Notes under the pieces: generated by a model | Seen by the model: the letters and a program-made list of their open reading frames with translations, nothing else | Told to the model about the DNA's origin: nothing | Database searches by the model: none | Shown: positions 15,475 to 22,890 of the stretch, in pieces | Numbering within the stretch: the stretch's first letter is position 1 | Layout: every line of letters starts with the position of its first letter | Position numbers and translations under genes: made by a program | Source of the DNA: Helicobacter sp. MIT 05-5294 | Lineage (GTDB): Bacteria > Campylobacterota > Campylobacteria > Campylobacterales > Helicobacteraceae | Assembly: GCF_000765675.1 (NCBI RefSeq) | Contig: NZ_JRPA02000002.1 | Location: 62,001 to 126,000 of the forward strand | Length of the DNA stretch: 64,000 nucleotides | Direction: 5' to 3'

Positions 15475-16126
15475 TAGAATAGAGAGCATTTCAGAGCGAA
15501 GTAAAAAGCAGATTTTAGAGCGATTGGCTCGAGCTTATCAAATACCGGAGTTTGAACGCAAACCCAATATTGACCCTGTCATTCATATCCGAAGTAGCGG
15601 AGAAAAGCTAGAAGAGATGAAGCGCAAAATGACGGACAATAAATATATTGTAGAGGAATGCGAAGAAAATGAGCTAGAGGATAAGATTAATCAGATAGTC
15701 AAAGGCTATGGCTATCAAAAAATGATTTATTCTGAAAGCTTGGGATTGGATTTGGATAAGATTGAAGCAAGTCAAAAGGTATGTTTCAATCAAGAGATTG
15801 AGAATCTAAGGGAAGAGGTTTTTCATAGTGATTTTTCTGTCGTAAGGGCAAGGGTTGGCGTGAGTTCGCATGGTGTTGCGTTGGTGCACTCTCATAAAAC
15901 ACAGCCTAGAATGCTATCTCTTGCGCCTACGCTTTGTATTATTTTGCTTAAAAAGGACGATATTGTGGAGAGCCTAGCGGAAGCGTTGAATTTAGTCAAA
16001 GCAGAAAATCATATTTTGCCTAGCAATATTTTGTTTATCGCAGGTCCATCGCGCACAGCGGATATTGAGCTTATTACGGTTTTTGGTGTGCATGGCTCAC
16101 AAAAGGTGCATATTATTTTATATTGA
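15467..16126 (+). CDS. lutC: L-lactate oxidation subunit LutC
   Basis: This is a LUD-domain protein of 219 residues. I chose ATG 15467 because AAGGAG stands 7 nt upstream and the overlap with lutB is 8 nt; the longer open frame from 15395 runs inside lutB. The C-terminal GPSRTADIELITVFGVHG is the LutC signature. It is shorter at the N-terminus than many LutC proteins but complete in the conserved part. It is the last gene of the lactate operon. Confidence 0.92.
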   Translation: MNSRIESISERSKKQILERLARAYQIPEFERKPNIDPVIHIRSSGEKLEEMKRKMTDNKYIVEECEENELEDKINQIVKGYGYQKMIYSESLGLDLDKIEASQKVCFNQEIENLREEVFHSDFSVVRARVGVSSHGVALVHSHKTQPRMLSLAPTLCIILLKKDDIVESLAEALNLVKAENHILPSNILFIAGPSRTADIELITVFGVHGSQKVHIILY

Positions 16127-16215
16127 TTATCTTTTGGTAGAATAGGGTGGTTGTAGGGTCTTAACTCGGTTTGTTGGTTTTAAGGATTCCATTGCAGAAT
16201 CCGCTTTTGCAACAT

Positions 16216-16543
16216 TATGGATTGCCACGAAGTCTTGTGACTTCTCGCAATGACGCTAAAATAATCAACCTGTCATTGTGAGTGAGTGAAGCGAACGCGG
16301 CAAATTACAGCCTAGAATCTTACCAAAAGATTTCATTACATATTTTTCTTGAGGTGTAACATTATTGATTGCTTCGTCCTTGCAAAGAAGGCTTGCTAAT
16401 CCATAATGCTACCAATGTGTCATTGCAAGGAATGAATGCAGTGAGAGACTGCGGCAATCTATAATTTAAAAGAAAAGAGGATTCTACAATGGTGGGATTC
16501 TAGATTATGGATTGCCGCACTCGCAAATCTCGCTCATAATGAC
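16216..16543. repeat. Cluster of five degenerate palindromic repeats between lutC and the radical SAM gene
   Basis: The 500-base gap 16127-16628 has no gene. It holds five related units of about 40 bases, built around GGATTGCC...CGCAATGAC and its complement. They are at 16216-16255 (forward, with inner hairpin GAAGTC/GACTTC), 16271-16307 (reverse), 16364-16408 (forward, degenerate), 16418-16464 (reverse) and 16505-16543 (forward). They resemble the REP-like or MITE-like repeats scattered in many bacterial genomes. Alternating orientation would let the transcript fold into long hairpins. Confidence 0.6.
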
Positions 16544-16628
16544 GCAGTAGCAAAATCCCCTTAAGTTTATCATCATGGATTTGCATAGCGCGGGTGAAAT
16601 TTGTTTTACAAATTGTACACCACGATTC

Positions 16629-17729
16629 TTATTCCAAATACTCCCCAATCTCTTTTTTAGAAGTTTTCCATTCGCCAATGCTTTTCCATTTGGCAAGATT
16701 ACAAAAACGACAAAAAGGAATCGGCTTGGCAAGGAATTGCAAAATCTCGTGATAATCCTTTGCCTTGTAAATATCTATAAAATCTATTGGAGTGATAGGA
16801 AGATTTTGATGAAAAGCAGCATTGAAATATTGGATATTAGGCGCAATGCTACAAGGATAGATTTTGCCATTTTTGAAGTGTGTGCAGTTGTTTGCTTGAT
16901 GACAATAAGAAAAACCATTTAAAGAATCCAAAGAACCCTTTAAATCCAAAATGGTTTTGTAAGAGGTTTTTTGAATATTTGAATTATCATAAAATATCAG
17001 CGGAATCCCAAAGTCTTTGCATTTTTGTTCTATCACTTCCCAATTTACTTTAATAGGATATTTAGTGGGGTGAATCTCTATTTTATTCTCCCTACAAGAT
17101 TCCCAAAAGTCTTTAGGTTGGGATTCTAGTAGGATTCCATTTGTAACTAGCCAAATTGCACTCTTAGGAAAGTATTTTCGTGTAACTTGAAAGAAGTCTT
17201 TGCAATTTGGATTCAGCAGAGGTTCTCCGCCCATTAAATGGAATCTCCCAACAAGTCCAAAAGTAAGGTTTGATAGCCTTTCCATATCTTGTTTAAACTG
17301 AAGAATATCAGGGAATCCTTTGGGGGCGAGTTGTGAGAAATGATTGCAACTAAAGCAGTTGAGATTGCAATGCTCGGCTAGATGAATCTCTAGGATTCTA
17401 AGATAGCTTTGTGGGGTGAGCTTTGTTAGTTTGGAATCTTGTAGTTTTATTTTTGATTCTTGGGATTTTAATTGGTTTTGTAGGATTTGGTTTTGTTTAA
17501 TGGAGTCTAAAAGTTTTAGTTGTGTAGAATCCAAATTGATTTGCAGTTGTGCTAATTCTGCCTTTAACTTTTGGTGTTGTTTGGAGTTTTTAACAAGTGA
17601 GAGAATCCAACGCTTTTTATCTTTAATAAAAATTGCGAGAGGATTTGGCTTTGTCTCCTTGCAATGATGAGAAAGATTTTCTAGCTTATTGCCCCCCCCC
17701 CCCATATTATTTGTATGATTTGATTGCAT
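16629..17729 (-). CDS. Phase-variable radical SAM protein, copy 1 (in frame, ON)
   Basis: This is a 366-residue radical SAM protein. The start ATG at 17729 follows AAGGA and is homologous to the start of copy 2. Order: a short N-terminus whose Gly run is encoded by a 12-G tract, a coiled coil of about 60 residues, the cluster motif CNLNCFSC (CxxxCxxC) in EIHLAEHCNLNCF, the MGGEPLLNP motif, and a C-terminal pair of Cys-rich segments (KIYPCSI and PFCRFC) that may bind another cluster. Substrate unknown. At 12 G the frame is open. The first and last quarters are nearly identical to copy 2 at 55719, while the coiled coil and a stretch near 16880-16990 differ, a mosaic pattern. Confidence 0.8.
   Translation of the reverse strand: MQSNHTNNMGGGGNKLENLSHHCKETKPNPLAIFIKDKKRWILSLVKNSKQHQKLKAELAQLQINLDSTQLKLLDSIKQNQILQNQLKSQESKIKLQDSKLTKLTPQSYLRILEIHLAEHCNLNCFSCNHFSQLAPKGFPDILQFKQDMERLSNLTFGLVGRFHLMGGEPLLNPNCKDFFQVTRKYFPKSAIWLVTNGILLESQPKDFWESCRENKIEIHPTKYPIKVNWEVIEQKCKDFGIPLIFYDNSNIQKTSYKTILDLKGSLDSLNGFSYCHQANNCTHFKNGKIYPCSIAPNIQYFNAAFHQNLPITPIDFIDIYKAKDYHEILQFLAKPIPFCRFCNLAKWKSIGEWKTSKKEIGEYLE
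17692..17703 (-). repeat. Poly-C tract (12; poly-G in the gene) in radical SAM copy 1
   Basis: Twelve C on the plus strand give 12 G about 25 bases after the start codon. At this length ATG-GGG-GGG-GGG-GGC continues into the full protein. Gain or loss of one base abolishes it, so it is a classic ON/OFF tract. Confidence 0.9.
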
Positions 17730-17772
17730 GAAAGTCCTTAAAAATAAAATGTGTGATTTTAGCGAAAAATCT

Positions 17773-17806
17773 TTAAGATAAGACGCGCGAATTGGCTAAA
17801 AAATCG
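17773..17806 (-). pseudogene. Remnant of the 3' end of the gamma-carbonic anhydrase gene
   Basis: These 34 bases are identical to the last codons and stop of the gene at 56797-57354 (they encode DFLANSRVLS and the stop). Homology to the 56-kb locus starts here and runs through the radical SAM gene. Since the intact carbonic anhydrase is at the other locus, this piece was probably carried along when the radical SAM gene was copied here. Confidence 0.75.
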
Positions 17807-17860
17807 CTTTTGGAGATACTAGGATTAATAAAGGAAGCATGGCTGAAGTGTCTAGATAGT

Positions 17861-17882
17861 CCTTAGCCCTAAAAGGCTAAGG
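17861..17882. terminator. Hairpin downstream of oorC
   Basis: CCTTAGCC (17861-17868) pairs with GGCTAAGG (17875-17882) around a 6-nt loop, about 10 bases beyond the oorC stop. No clear T-run follows on either strand, so termination is possible but unproven; it may only protect the mRNA end. Nothing else is recognised in 17807-17892. Confidence 0.4.
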
Positions 17883-17892
17883 GAAAGAAAAA

Positions 17893-18456
17893 TTATAAAG
17901 AACCTTTCGCTAAAGCTTCTTTGGCATATTTTTCGCCAAGTTCAAAGGCTTTTTTGTTAAGCTCGACAACTTTTGCAGGAACTTTGCTAATCATCGTATC
18001 ATAAACCAAATCGCGATTGACGCATTGGGTGAGTGTTACGGTTACTGCAAGTGCTACAACAGATTGTGTTACAACATTGCCCACTTCGTTTTTCGCGATT
18101 GTAATGATTGGAATCGGGTAGATTTTGAATTTCTTTTTGTCTTCCGCGTTTGGAGTTACGAGGTTTGGCTCTACCACGATAATTGCGCCTTCTTTTAAGC
18201 CATCTTTAAATTGGTCATAACTCACTTGTGCGGTGGAGAGCATATACTCTACTTCCCCGTCATTTGCGTAAGGATAAAGAATCTCGTTTTCATCTAACAA
18301 AATATCAACCTTTGTCGGTCCGCCACGCACTTGAGAAGTATAAGTCGCAGCTTTGACGCCATAGCCACCTGTCTTGATTTGAGCTTCTGCAAGAATCTCA
18401 CCTGCTAGGAGAACGCCTTGTCCTCCAACACCTGTAAAGCGGAGTTGTTTTCTCAT
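17893..18456 (-). CDS. oorC: 2-oxoglutarate:acceptor oxidoreductase, gamma subunit
   Basis: This is the 187-residue catalytic-gamma subunit of the four-part 2-oxoglutarate oxidoreductase. The motif RFTGVGGQGVLLAGEILAEA near the N-terminus is diagnostic. SQVRGGPTKVDIL follows. It works with OorA, OorB and OorD to make succinyl-CoA and reduced flavodoxin or ferredoxin, replacing the NAD-linked dehydrogenase. It overlaps oorB by 4 nt and is the last gene of the operon. Confidence 0.95.
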   Translation of the reverse strand: MRKQLRFTGVGGQGVLLAGEILAEAQIKTGGYGVKAATYTSQVRGGPTKVDILLDENEILYPYANDGEVEYMLSTAQVSYDQFKDGLKEGAIIVVEPNLVTPNAEDKKKFKIYPIPIITIAKNEVGNVVTQSVVALAVTVTLTQCVNRDLVYDTMISKVPAKVVELNKKAFELGEKYAKEALAKGSL

Positions 18457-19286
18457 TTTGCACCCCCTTTTTTAGCTTGTGCTTTTTCTTGCACTTGTTT
18501 ATAGGCTTTGCAGTATTCTAACTTGTTAGTATCGTGATGAAGGATTCCTGTTGGGTATTTGCCTTGTTTTTCTTCATCGCTTAATTCCTCATATTTTTTC
18601 TTAGAAACAATGCGACTTTCAATCCATTTTAGAGTATCAATCGCTTCTCCCATTTTGTTTTTTCTACCTAAATTCACATGGCAGTTACTGAAAATATCAA
18701 AGAAGCTAAAGCCCTCATTGGAGAATCCCTCTACTAAGGCTTTTTCTAGTTTTTTAGGATCTAGCACAGATTCTCTTGCGACGAAACTAGCACCCGCAGC
18801 TATGGCAAGTTTGCATGGGTCAAATTCTGGATCTACATTGCCATATTGTGCCGTTACCGTCCACATTCCTCTAGGCGTAGTAGGTGAAGTTTGGGAGTTT
18901 GTCAAACCATAAATAAAGTTATTAATCAAGACATAATTAATATCAATATTTCTTCTACAAGCATGGATTGTATGGTTACCACCAATCGCTAAACCATCGC
19001 CATCGCCACCCACAACAATAACTTTTTTGTTAGGATTGGCAAGTTTAATTCCTGTCGCATAAGCAAGTGTTCTTCCGTGTGTTGTATGCACGGTGTTGCA
19101 ATTCACATAAGAAGAAACGCGTCCGCTACACCCGATTCCACTTACTAAACAAACATCGTCCATATTCCAGCCTAATTTGTCAATCGCACGCACGATGGAT
19201 TTGAGAATCACACCATCGCCACAGCCCCAACACCAAAGTGTTGGCATTTTATCAACTCTCAAGTATTCATCATAATTAAATGCCAT
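18453..19286 (-). CDS. oorB: 2-oxoglutarate:acceptor oxidoreductase, beta subunit (TPP-binding)
   Basis: This 277-residue subunit binds thiamine diphosphate. It begins with LWCWGCGDGVILK, and carries VSGIGCSGR and the TPP motif GGDGDGLAIGGNH followed by NNFIYGLTNSQTSPTT. Its Cys residues would hold a [4Fe-4S] cluster as in related ketoacid oxidoreductases. It starts one base after the oorA stop. Confidence 0.95.
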   Translation of the reverse strand: MAFNYDEYLRVDKMPTLWCWGCGDGVILKSIVRAIDKLGWNMDDVCLVSGIGCSGRVSSYVNCNTVHTTHGRTLAYATGIKLANPNKKVIVVGGDGDGLAIGGNHTIHACRRNIDINYVLINNFIYGLTNSQTSPTTPRGMWTVTAQYGNVDPEFDPCKLAIAAGASFVARESVLDPKKLEKALVEGFSNEGFSFFDIFSNCHVNLGRKNKMGEAIDTLKWIESRIVSKKKYEELSDEEKQGKYPTGILHHDTNKLEYCKAYKQVQEKAQAKKGGAK

Positions 19287-19287
19287 T

Positions 19288-20415
19288 TTATAACTCCTTA
19301 ATTTTGCTCATAATTTCTGTTGGGGATAGAGGGCGACCATTTGCTTTTGCAAGGAGTGCAACCTCTTTTTTCATTGCATGTTCTATTTCTTTGACATATT
19401 GTCCTTTGTTGAGCTCTGCAACAAGGATTTTGTCAAACTTTTTGCCTAATTTTGCAAGTTCTTCTGTGGGTGAGGGCCAAAGTGTAATAGGTCTAAATAA
19501 ACCAACCTTTTTCCCTTCTTCTCTTAGTCTATCGACTGCTTCTTTCGCACTTCTTGAAGTAGAACCATACGCAATCAATAGAATCTCGGCATCTTCTAGC
19601 TTATATTCCTCATAGGTTACGATTTCTTGCTTTTTGCTTAAGATTTTGTTGAAAAGCCTGTCAATAAGCTTTTGAGAAAGCACAGCATCTTCTGTCGGGA
19701 AGCCTGTTGGTCCATGATGAAGCCCTGTAATATGGTAGCGATAGCCTTGAAAGAAAGGATTAAGAATTGCAGGTTCATCTTGTGGTACATCATAAGGTTT
19801 GTAGGAATTTTTATCCCCTTCAAATTTGCGACGATTCACGATTTTGCTTTGCATTTCGTTTAAATCTGGAACAATCGCCTTGCCGTGCATATGTCCCAAA
19901 GTTTCGTCCAAAAGCAAGAAAACAGGTGTCATAAATTTTTCTGCTAAATTAAATGCTCGGAAAGTTTCTGTGTAAGCTTCTTCTAAGCTTCCTGGACATA
20001 AAGCAATAGACTGATAATCTCCGTGTGTTGGGTGAGCTGCTTGTGCGACATCGCCCTGCGCAACGCGTGTTGGAAGTCCTGTTGAGGGTCCTCCGCGCAT
20101 AACATTGACAATTACAAGAGGCACTTCCGCCATAAAGCTAAGTCCGATTTGTTCAGCTTTTAGCGAGATTCCTGGTCCTGAAGTCGCTGTCATAGATTTG
20201 ACGCCACTCATAGAAGCACCAAGTGCGACAGAGATTCCGGCAATCTCATCTTCCATTTGTATGAAACTTCCATTTTCTCTTGGAAGCAAAACACTCATTT
20301 CATGGGCTACTTCACTAGAGGGTGTAATGGGGTAACCTCCAAAAAACTTACAGCCTGCATCTATTGCTGCGTGTGCGACAAGTTCATTTCCGCTTGAAAT
20401 TAATTCTCTACTCAC
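19288..20415 (-). CDS. oorA: 2-oxoglutarate:acceptor oxidoreductase, alpha subunit
   Basis: This is the 375-residue pyrimidine-binding (alpha) subunit. FGGYPITPSSEVAHEMS, QMEDEIAGISVALGASMSG and TATSGPGISLKAEQIG are the expected motifs. It starts 11 nt after oorD. The order oorD-A-B-C is that of H. pylori and Campylobacter. A fault here would be expected to stop the oxidative branch of the citric acid cycle. Confidence 0.95.
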   Translation of the reverse strand: MSRELISSGNELVAHAAIDAGCKFFGGYPITPSSEVAHEMSVLLPRENGSFIQMEDEIAGISVALGASMSGVKSMTATSGPGISLKAEQIGLSFMAEVPLVIVNVMRGGPSTGLPTRVAQGDVAQAAHPTHGDYQSIALCPGSLEEAYTETFRAFNLAEKFMTPVFLLLDETLGHMHGKAIVPDLNEMQSKIVNRRKFEGDKNSYKPYDVPQDEPAILNPFFQGYRYHITGLHHGPTGFPTEDAVLSQKLIDRLFNKILSKKQEIVTYEEYKLEDAEILLIAYGSTSRSAKEAVDRLREEGKKVGLFRPITLWPSPTEELAKLGKKFDKILVAELNKGQYVKEIEHAMKKEVALLAKANGRPLSPTEIMSKIKEL

Positions 20416-20426
20416 TTCTTACTCCT

Positions 20427-20738
20427 TTATACAGCCATATAGCCATTTGCTTTGATGGCTTCGGCTCTTTGTTTTGCTTCTTCGGTCAATTTTGCAAACT
20501 TAAACTCTTTTCTGTCTGCAACAGAGATTGCAAAATCAGGACAATGCAATTCACAATCTTGACAGCCAATGCAACTTTCTGGGTGAAGCACTTCTACCAT
20601 TTTGCCCAAAACTCTATGTTCGTCCAATCGCATTGCAAGAGTGCCTGTTGGGCAAACAGATACACATAAATCACATGCTTTGCAGCGTTTTTCATTAACC
20701 CAAACGGGTGTATTATCTGGGGCTTTTAATAATCCCAT
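20427..20738 (-). CDS. oorD: 2-oxoglutarate:acceptor oxidoreductase, delta subunit (ferredoxin-like)
   Basis: This is a 103-residue ferredoxin-type subunit with two [4Fe-4S] motifs: CKACDLCVSVCPTG and CIGCQDCELHCPDF. It carries electrons out of the OorABC core. It is the first gene of the oor operon; a 94-base gap separates it from mdh upstream, so it could be co-transcribed with mdh. Confidence 0.95.
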   Translation of the reverse strand: MGLLKAPDNTPVWVNEKRCKACDLCVSVCPTGTLAMRLDEHRVLGKMVEVLHPESCIGCQDCELHCPDFAISVADRKEFKFAKLTEEAKQRAEAIKANGYMAV

Positions 20739-20832
20739 TTTTAACTCCTTAAACTTTTAAATTTTAAACCTATTTCCCGTAATGCCGCAATTTGTAAAAT
20801 ATTTTTTAGTATATTTGCCTCCTTGAAATAGA

Positions 20833-21774
20833 TTAAAAGTAATCTTTTTTTAGCGCATCAATTAGGCTTTTAACCGAATTAATGGAGCGTTCAAATTGCG
20901 CTGTTTCTTCTGCGTTGAGTTGCAATTCTACAATGCGTTCAATTCCGTGGATTCCAAGTTCTACCGGAACGCCGCCTACAACATCGTTATAACCATATTC
21001 ACCCTGCAATAATACAGAACAAGGCAGAATCTTGTGGCTATCACTCATAATCGCCCTTACCATTTCTGCTGCTGCTCTTGCAGGTGCAAAGTAAGCCGAA
21101 CCTTTTTTGAGACAGCTTACAATTTCAGCTCCTGCGTTGCGTGTGCGCTGCACAATCTCTGCTATTTCGTCTTGGCTTAAGAGTTCTGAAAGTGGCACAC
21201 CATTGACCATAGAAAAACGCGCTAAAGGCACCATATCATCGCCATGCCCACCCATTACAGGAGCAATGATTTGACCGGGTGCGCATTGTAGTTTTTCGTA
21301 AATAAAGCTCACCATTCTTGCGCTATCTAATACACCTGCCATACCTAAAATTTGTTTTGGGTTGAAATTGGTTTCCCTCAAGGCGGTATAAACCATTGCG
21401 TCTAAAGGATTGGTAATCAAGATAACAATAGCTTCTGGAGAGTTTTCTTTGATATTTTTGGCAACCTCGCTAATGACTTTTGCGTTTGCAAAAAGCAAGT
21501 CGTTGCGACTCATACCCGGCAAACGCGGAGAACCTGCGGCAATCACAATCACATCACAACCTTTTAAGTCTTTTGGAGATGCGATTACACCGAGCTTGGT
21601 AAATTTCGTGCCTACACAGGAAGCTTGAAACATATCCAGCAACATTCCTCTTGCACGGTCCTTATCTTTGTCTTGCAAAACAATCTCATAGGGTGTTGTT
21701 GCCGAGAGAATGTAGGCGAGTGTAGAACCCACATTACCTGCACCAATGATTCCAACCTTTTTAACTCTTTCCAT
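20833..21774 (-). CDS. mdh: Malate dehydrogenase (LDH-like type)
   Basis: This is a 313-residue NAD-dependent malate dehydrogenase. The N-terminal [13 protein letters not shown] binds [19 protein letters not shown] supplies the substrate Arg residues that favour malate over lactate, ITNPLDAM is the cofactor loop, and [13 protein letters not shown] holds the catalytic His. It lies upstream of oorDABC on the same strand. In C. jejuni, as I remember it, sucC and sucD sit between mdh and oorD; they are absent here. A 165-base AT-rich gap before it has a TATGAT box and an inverted repeat near 21812-21834 that could be its promoter region. Confidence 0.93.
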   Translation of the reverse strand: MERVKKVGIIGAGNVGSTLAYILSATTPYEIVLQDKDKDRARGMLLDMFQASCVGTKFTKLGVIASPKDLKGCDVIVIAAGSPRLPGMSRNDLLFANAKVISEVAKNIKENSPEAIVILITNPLDAMVYTALRETNFNPKQILGMAGVLDSARMVSFIYEKLQCAPGQIIAPVMGGHGDDMVPLARFSMVNGVPLSELLSQDEIAEIVQRTRNAGAEIVSCLKKGSAYFAPARAAAEMVRAIMSDSHKILPCSVLLQGEYGYNDVVGGVPVELGIHGIERIVELQLNAEETAQFERSINSVKSLIDALKKDYF

Positions 21775-21939
21775 AGCTTTATCCTTAAAATGAGCTTTAG
21801 AATAACTTTAAGAATTATCATAAAAGATAATTTCAAAAAGCAAACTTTTATTTAACTTTTTGCTCAACTTATTCAAAGGTATTTTCAAGTATTTTTTCTT
21901 AAATTAATCTTATATTTTGAGTTTTTTTCACGCTTTTTC

Positions 21940-22890
21940 TTATTTTGAAAAATTCTTTAAATGTTCATCGTAATTTTTTGCAAAAGAATGCACACCATTT
22001 TTGTTTCTCACGAAGTAGAGATAATCAACATTGGCAGGAAAGATTGCCGCTTGGATTGCCTTAAAGCTAACACTCCCAACAGGTGCTTTAGGGATTCCAT
22101 CATAACGATAAGTGTTGTAACTAGTTGTATCATTTCGTATCATTTCTGGGGTAACTTTGGTATGAGAATATTTGCCATAGTTTAGTGAGCCGTCCATTTG
22201 CAAACGCATTTTTTTCTCTAAGCGATTCCGAATCACAGCAGAAACTAGTGGCATTTCTTCTTCGTTTGCGGATTCTTTTTGAATAATAGAAGCGATGATA
22301 ATATATCTAAACCATTGATTTTGGTCGTATTGTCCTAGAAATTTTATCGCCCATTTTTCGTGTTCTTTTAAAGAAGTATTGACAAGATAATACATCAAAT
22401 GCACTTCGCTAATGCCTTTGGGAACTTTGTAAGTGTTTGCTAGAATCACTCCTTCAATCATCGGGGCATATTTCTCATAAGCTAAGTGGAGGGCATTTTC
22501 GTTTAAGTTTAGTTGTTGGCTAATGTTTTTGATAAAAAAATACAAAGTTTCTCCCGGGATTAGCGTAATCTCTTCTAGCGCGGCTTTGGCGTTGGCAAGT
22601 GCGTAGAGGAAATCCCCCTTGCTAAGGCGCGTATGTCCGATATTTAGCCAACCGCTTTGAGGGTATCCAAAAAATCTAATGATTTGTTTGTCAATCTCTA
22701 AAAGGTCAAAGTTATTTTTCTTTAAGTATGCTATAATTTCACCCGTTCCGCCTTTTGGGATATAAACTACTTGGCTTGAATGAATTGGAATTTGTAAATA
22801 AAAGCACAAAATGATAAGTAAAATGAAAAAACCATCTACTAGAATATTCAAAATCGTCTTATTTTCTGTTTTTTTTCTTGGGATATTCAT
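21940..22890 (-). CDS. mltG: Endolytic peptidoglycan transglycosylase MltG (YceG-like)
   Basis: This 316-residue inner-membrane enzyme has one N-terminal membrane segment (about residues 15-36) and a periplasmic YceG domain. The motif ASIIQKESANEEE holds the expected catalytic Glu (in KES), followed by SAVIRNRLEKKMRLQMDGSLNYG and the C-terminal GIPKAPVGSVSFKAIQAA. It cleaves nascent glycan strands. Its start (ATG at 22890) lies inside the divergent AsmA-like gene, an 80-base head-on overlap. No good later start exists without losing the membrane segment. Confidence 0.9.
   Translation of the reverse strand: MNIPRKKTENKTILNILVDGFFILLIILCFYLQIPIHSSQVVYIPKGGTGEIIAYLKKNNFDLLEIDKQIIRFFGYPQSGWLNIGHTRLSKGDFLYALANAKAALEEITLIPGETLYFFIKNISQQLNLNENALHLAYEKYAPMIEGVILANTYKVPKGISEVHLMYYLVNTSLKEHEKWAIKFLGQYDQNQWFRYIIIASIIQKESANEEEMPLVSAVIRNRLEKKMRLQMDGSLNYGKYSHTKVTPEMIRNDTTSYNTYRYDGIPKAPVGSVSFKAIQAAIFPANVDYLYFVRNKNGVHSFAKNYDEHLKNFSK

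Noticed and set aside
16575-16922. Open frames opposite the radical SAM genes (16575-16922 and 55665-56012)
   Set aside because: They are antisense to a convincing coding region with family motifs and have no ribosome sites.
17820-17860. tRNA-like 5' end (GGAAGCATGGCTGAAGTG)
   Set aside because: No matching acceptor arm or T-loop follows. The 14 bases ATGGCTGAAGTGTC also occur at 41850, but with no other shared context.
21940-22890. Loss of the catalytic Glu in MltG (IQKES instead of VEKET)
   Set aside because: The Glu of the KE(S/T/A) part is kept and QKE variants are normal in the family as I know it.
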